Source of the DNA: JAJCYK01 sp965212195
Lineage (GTDB): Bacteria > Bacteroidota > Bacteroidia > Cytophagales > Cyclobacteriaceae
NCBI GenBank assembly: GCA_965212195.1
Contig: CBDBUW010000015.1
Coordinates: 1-64,000, forward strand
Length of the DNA stretch: 64,000 nt
Reading direction: 5' to 3'
The notes under the pieces were generated by a model. That model ran no database searches, was not told the origin of the DNA, and was given only the letters and a program-made list of their open reading frames with translations. The position numbers were made by a program, and so were the translations under genes. How positions within the stretch are numbered: position 1 is the stretch's first letter; each line of letters begins with the position of its first letter. Below, in pieces: positions 60,882 through 64,000 of the stretch.

Positions 60882-62512
60882 CAATCTGAAGCTAAGAATG
60901 GATATTTATAGTCTTGAGCAGGGACGAAAGTCTCCTTTATGGTACGAGGGGATACCCAACGCAATAGGTTTATCATAGAGCCAGCTTTGTCGTTGGTTCC
61001 AGATGCTCTTGCTCCACCGAAAGGCTGTTGACCGACCACCGCTCCGGTAGGTTTGTCGTTTATATAAAAGTTACCCGCTGCATTTACCAGTTTTTTAGTG
61101 GCTAGCTCCGCAGCGTATCGATCTTGTGAGAATACGGCGCCCGTCAAGGCATAAGGAGAGGTTTGGTCCACCATTTCTAATGCCTCTTCAAATCTTTCAC
61201 TTTGATAAACATAAACAGTAAGTACCGGTCCAAAGATCTCCTCACACATAGTGGTATAGTGAGGGTCTTGAGTGAGCAATATGGTAGGTTCAATAAAGTA
61301 ACCGGTACTTTTATCATAATTGCCCCCGGCTATTATCTCTACCGAATCACTCTCTTTGGCTTCATCGATGTAGGAAGTAATCTTGTCAAAAGCCTTTTCA
61401 TCTATTACGGCATTAACAAAATTACTAAAGTCCTCTACTCCACCCATTTTAATCTCTTTAAGATCGGACAACACCTTAGTTTTTACGTTCTCCCAAAGAT
61501 TATCCGGGACGTAAACCCGACTGGCTGCAGAACATTTTTGACCTTGATATTCAAAAGCTCCTCTAACTATAGCCGTGGCCAATGCCATGGCATCAGCTGA
61601 TTTGTGAGCTAGTATGAAATCCTTGCCTCCGGTTTCACCAACAATTCTAGGATAACTTTTATAATTGCTGATATTCTCTCCTATGGTTTTCCATATGTGT
61701 TGGAAAACCCCAGTACTTCCCGTAAAGTGAATGCCTGCAAAATCCGGATGACTAAAGATCACATCTCCTGTAGTAGGTCCATCAACATAGATCAGATTGA
61801 TAACACCGTCCGGCACACCAGCTTCTAAAAAAACTTCCATTAAGACGTTAGCCGCATAGATCTGTGAGAATGCCGGCTTCCATACCACCGCATTCCCCAT
61901 CATGGCTACAGAAGATGGTAAATTCCCGGCAATAGCGGTGAAATTGAATGGTGTCAGTGCAAATACGAAACCTTCCAGTGGCCTTTGCTCCAACCGGTTC
62001 CAAACCCCAGGTGATGATTCTGGTTGTTGCGCATATATCTGAGTCATGTAGCTGACATTAAACCTTAGGAAATCTATGATTTCACAGGCACTATCTATTT
62101 CAGCCTGGTAGGCATTTTTTGATTGCCCCAACATGGTGGCTGCATTTAGTTTTGCCCTGTAGGGACCAGCAATGAGGTCCGCCGCTTTCAAAAATATGCC
62201 AGCACGATGCTCCCAGCTCATTTCAGCCCAAGCTGTTCTGGCGCCCAGGGCGGCCTTTATGGCAAGTTCCACATGCGTGGCGTCGCCTCGATGAAAATGT
62301 CCCAGTACATGTTGATGATCATGAGGCGGGTGCAATGAAATGGTATTCTCAGTTCTTACCTTTTCACTACCAATGTACATGGGTATATCCAATTCCTGAG
62401 CGCGAGCTTCATTCAAAGCTTCCTGCAGTAATTTTCGTTCTGAAGAACCTGGTTCATAGTTAAGAACTGGCTCATTTTTGGGGGTTGGCACCTTATATAT
62501 TCCTTTGGGCAT
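60881..62512 (-). CDS. pruA: L-glutamate gamma-semialdehyde (P5C) dehydrogenase
   Basis: This 543-residue aldehyde dehydrogenase is of the stand-alone P5C dehydrogenase type, which makes glutamate from proline breakdown. The Rossmann motif is FTGSTGVFQHI near 263-273. The catalytic Glu293 is in VGETGGKDF and Cys327 in GQKCSAASR. FVFALTPFNFTAIAGNLPSS near 182-201 is characteristic of this subfamily. Length and spacing match monofunctional enzymes from Bacteroidota. No proline dehydrogenase gene is adjacent. Its last codons overlap the start of the PLP-dependent enzyme gene, an unexpected pairing. Confidence 0.95.
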   Translation of the reverse strand: MPKGIYKVPTPKNEPVLNYEPGSSERKLLQEALNEARAQELDIPMYIGSEKVRTENTISLHPPHDHQHVLGHFHRGDATHVELAIKAALGARTAWAEMSWEHRAGIFLKAADLIAGPYRAKLNAATMLGQSKNAYQAEIDSACEIIDFLRFNVSYMTQIYAQQPESSPGVWNRLEQRPLEGFVFALTPFNFTAIAGNLPSSVAMMGNAVVWKPAFSQIYAANVLMEVFLEAGVPDGVINLIYVDGPTTGDVIFSHPDFAGIHFTGSTGVFQHIWKTIGENISNYKSYPRIVGETGGKDFILAHKSADAMALATAIVRGAFEYQGQKCSAASRVYVPDNLWENVKTKVLSDLKEIKMGGVEDFSNFVNAVIDEKAFDKITSYIDEAKESDSVEIIAGGNYDKSTGYFIEPTILLTQDPHYTTMCEEIFGPVLTVYVYQSERFEEALEMVDQTSPYALTGAVFSQDRYAAELATKKLVNAAGNFYINDKPTGAVVGQQPFGGARASGTNDKAGSMINLLRWVSPRTIKETFVPAQDYKYPFLASD

Positions 62513-62587
62513 GCTAGTGCAAGTTTGTGTCTGAAAAATTAGAACACAAAGGTAATTATTCGGCTCAAAAATGGAAATATAAGGGAG

Positions 62588-63280
62588 TTATAATAAATCC
62601 TTCAACTGAGTCAGGCAGTCCACCCGGAAGGTTGAACGGTCGGCTTCATTAAGGTTCGCAGGGTCGTAATAAATCTGATCGATGCCTGCAGAGCGTGCCC
62701 CTGCGATATCGGCCACCGGATTGTCCCCAATCATAATACACTCAGATCCTGAAGCCCGGACCATGCTGAGAGCAAAGTTGAAAATCTGGGGGTGCGGTTT
62801 CAGCTTCCCGGCCACTTCTGAGGTGACCACGGTAGAAAAGTAGGGACTTAATCCAGAACAGGACAGCTTGGTTTCCTGTATCTCTGAAAAGCCATTAGTA
62901 ATAATACTCATGGAATATCGCTCCATCAGGTAATCCAATATCTCCAGGGTATAGGGCATCAGATGAGGCTTGCGTGGGCATCTTTGAAGATATTCTTCTG
63001 CAAGTCCCTCTGGCACTTCGGATTTTGCTACTCCAAGCTGTGCCATTACCTTAGGAAATCGCTCTTTGCGAATGAAGTCCTGATTGATTGAGCCTTGACG
63101 ATAACGGTCCCAGAGTTGAAAATTGACCTGATGAAAAGTGGCCGTGAACTGGTCGGCCGTGAATTCCCAGTTTTGATCAAAATCATAATCCACAAAAAGA
63201 TCTTTTAGAGTCTCGTTGGCATTTCGATGATGATCCCAAAGCGTGTGGTCCAGATCAAAGAACAGGTGTTGGTAGGCCAT
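62588..63280 (-). CDS. yjjG: YjjG-type noncanonical pyrimidine nucleotidase (HAD)
   Basis: The 230-residue protein is a HAD-superfamily hydrolase. Motif I is LFFDLDHTLWDH (Asp9-x-Asp11), motif II SIITNGFSE (about 125), and motif IV IMIGDNPVADIAGARSAG near 186-203. The YjjG pattern is clear from DLDHTLWD plus a cap of about 70 residues with RPYLMPYT-like LMPYTLEILDYL. YjjG removes phosphate from noncanonical pyrimidine nucleotides and so helps clear mutagenic bases. It follows an ArsR-type regulator gene by 2 bp and is probably co-transcribed and controlled by it. Confidence 0.9.
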   Translation of the reverse strand: MAYQHLFFDLDHTLWDHHRNANETLKDLFVDYDFDQNWEFTADQFTATFHQVNFQLWDRYRQGSINQDFIRKERFPKVMAQLGVAKSEVPEGLAEEYLQRCPRKPHLMPYTLEILDYLMERYSMSIITNGFSEIQETKLSCSGLSPYFSTVVTSEVAGKLKPHPQIFNFALSMVRASGSECIMIGDNPVADIAGARSAGIDQIYYDPANLNEADRSTFRVDCLTQLKDLL

Positions 63281-63282
63281 AA

Positions 63283-63663
63283 TTATACCGGGAGATGCCG
63301 GCCAAATTTGTATTGGGCGAATTCCCTATTGGACTCCAGTACCTTGCTAGTCTCAAGATCTCTTAGCAGGATAGGGTCCTTGTGCAAATAGTGGAAGATC
63401 TGACTTACAAAGTCTTTCACCTCTTCTTTTATATGATAAAAAACCCACTGATCTTGTTTTCGAGAACCCACCAACCCGGAGTTTTTCAAATAAGTCAAAT
63501 GTCTGGAAGTTTTGGTCTGGGTAAATTCCAGTATATGCTCAATATCAGAGATACATAACTCCTGATAATGGTAAAGCAGGAATAAGATGCGCACTCTAGA
63601 CTCATCTGAAAACGCCTTGAAAATTTGTGCTCCTGAAACCAGTGTAAAGTTTTTTAGCCGCAT
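63283..63663 (-). CDS. ArsR-family transcriptional regulator
   Basis: This 126-residue winged-helix protein has the ArsR motif order: AFSDESRVRILFLLYHY (about 17-33), CISDIEHILEFTQTKTSRHLTYLKNSGLV (shown in part; about 37-65) with recognition helix TQTKTSRHLTYL, and WVFYHIKEE. Cys37 is the only obvious cysteine, so a classical metal site is not evident. Its stop lies 2 bp before the nucleotidase start, so the two form one unit. It may respond to a non-metal signal. The sensed signal is unknown. Confidence 0.9.
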   Translation of the reverse strand: MRLKNFTLVSGAQIFKAFSDESRVRILFLLYHYQELCISDIEHILEFTQTKTSRHLTYLKNSGLVGSRKQDQWVFYHIKEEVKDFVSQIFHYLHKDPILLRDLETSKVLESNREFAQYKFGRHLPV

Positions 63664-63756
63664 AGTATCTGATAGTTGCCCTAATATTGAAAGATACTAC
63701 TATCCCCGTATAAATAACAATTAAACCACGTCAATTAAAAAGTCCCCGGCGGATAT

Positions 63757-64000
63757 TCACTGCCGGCTATATCTCGACTGTTCTTGCGTCACTAGTTCAT
63801 TCCAAGCTTTCACTACATCTATTTTGGGGCTGGTCCGCAAATAGATATATCCAGGTTCACGGGCATAGGGATTTTTAATACTATCCACCATTGACATTTG
63901 ATTGAACCATTGCGAAGTGTTCTGCAGCTGGTCATCGATCATGATTTGAGTATGATAATCCTCTTGGGGCTCTGCCCACAGAATATGGGTGCCCGAGAAG
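63757..64000 (-). CDS. C-terminal part of a gene cut by the right edge
   Basis: The frame is open from the right edge to a stop at 63757. It gives at least 81 codons, opening with sensible sequence (SGTHILWAEPQEDYHTQIM) beyond the only internal ATG at 63942, so the gene continues outside the window. The visible part is soluble, with YIYLRTSPKIDVVKAWNELV. No family was recognised and the start is not seen. Confidence 0.6.
   Translation of the reverse strand, partial: FSGTHILWAEPQEDYHTQIMIDDQLQNTSQWFNQMSMVDSIKNPYAREPGYIYLRTSPKIDVVKAWNELVTQEQSRYSRQ

Overview
The window looks like chromosomal DNA from a free-living, probably marine member of the Bacteroidota, most likely of the Cytophagia type. 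The reasons are the many secreted proteins whose signal peptides end in AQ, the lipoproteins, the PorT-like, DUF2490 and DUF5723-like outer-membrane barrels, promoters of the Bacteroidota TTTG / TAnnTTTG type, weak Shine-Dalgarno sequences, and long repeat-filled intergenic gaps. No rRNA, tRNA, CRISPR array, phage or complete insertion sequence was seen. The taxonomic placement is inference.

Layout. 1-6.6 kb: minus-strand genes for cell-surface proteins (DUF5723-like barrel cut by the left edge, a lipoprotein formylglycine-generating enzyme, a DUF4136-like lipoprotein, two further barrels, small membrane proteins). 6.7-8.6 kb: acyl-CoA dehydrogenase behind a TetR regulator. 9-24 kb: a sulfatase region with three secreted sulfatases, a DUF3604 protein, an AraC regulator, a GMC oxidoreductase with its gluconate-dehydrogenase subunit-3-like partner, and an exported HAD hydrolase. 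The formylglycine-generating enzyme at 1.5-2.6 kb is the expected activator of the sulfatases. 24.6-28.9 kb: a four-gene plus-strand operon for a PaoABC-like periplasmic molybdenum aldehyde oxidoreductase plus a small cysteine-rich protein. 29-33 kb: OmpA-like lipoprotein, HupE/UreJ-like protein, PpiC-type isomerase and a frameshifted membrane protein.

33-41 kb: a 903-residue repeat-rich secreted protein, an SDR oxidoreductase, a DASS-type anion symporter and PEP carboxykinase. 40.6-46.6 kb: a compact operon of a GT4 glycosyltransferase, a 1391-residue fusion of a glycosyltransferase with a phosphodiester-glycosidase (NAGPA) domain, and a DUF218/YdcF protein. This is the best candidate for an undescribed system. 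46.9-55.9 kb: barrel plus exported NIF3-like protein, SulP transporter, S9 peptidase, fatty-acid-hydroxylase-type protein, zinc-ribbon protein and a GbsR-type regulator. 55.9-64 kb: a very large Asp-box/sortilin-like exported protein, a PLP-dependent D-threonine-aldolase-like enzyme coupled to P5C dehydrogenase, a YjjG-type nucleotidase with an ArsR regulator, and a gene cut by the right edge.

The intergenic gaps carry several dispersed repeat families: a roughly 70-bp element in four same-orientation copies, GACGG/CCGTC minisatellites at seven places, a CCTGCCTGCCG hairpin in two orientations, ACACAGAGA tandem repeats and CAAAT-rich repeats. One GC-rich repeat-like hairpin appears to have become the first part of a signal peptide. 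Functions are assigned from sequence motifs read by eye; no database search was run.
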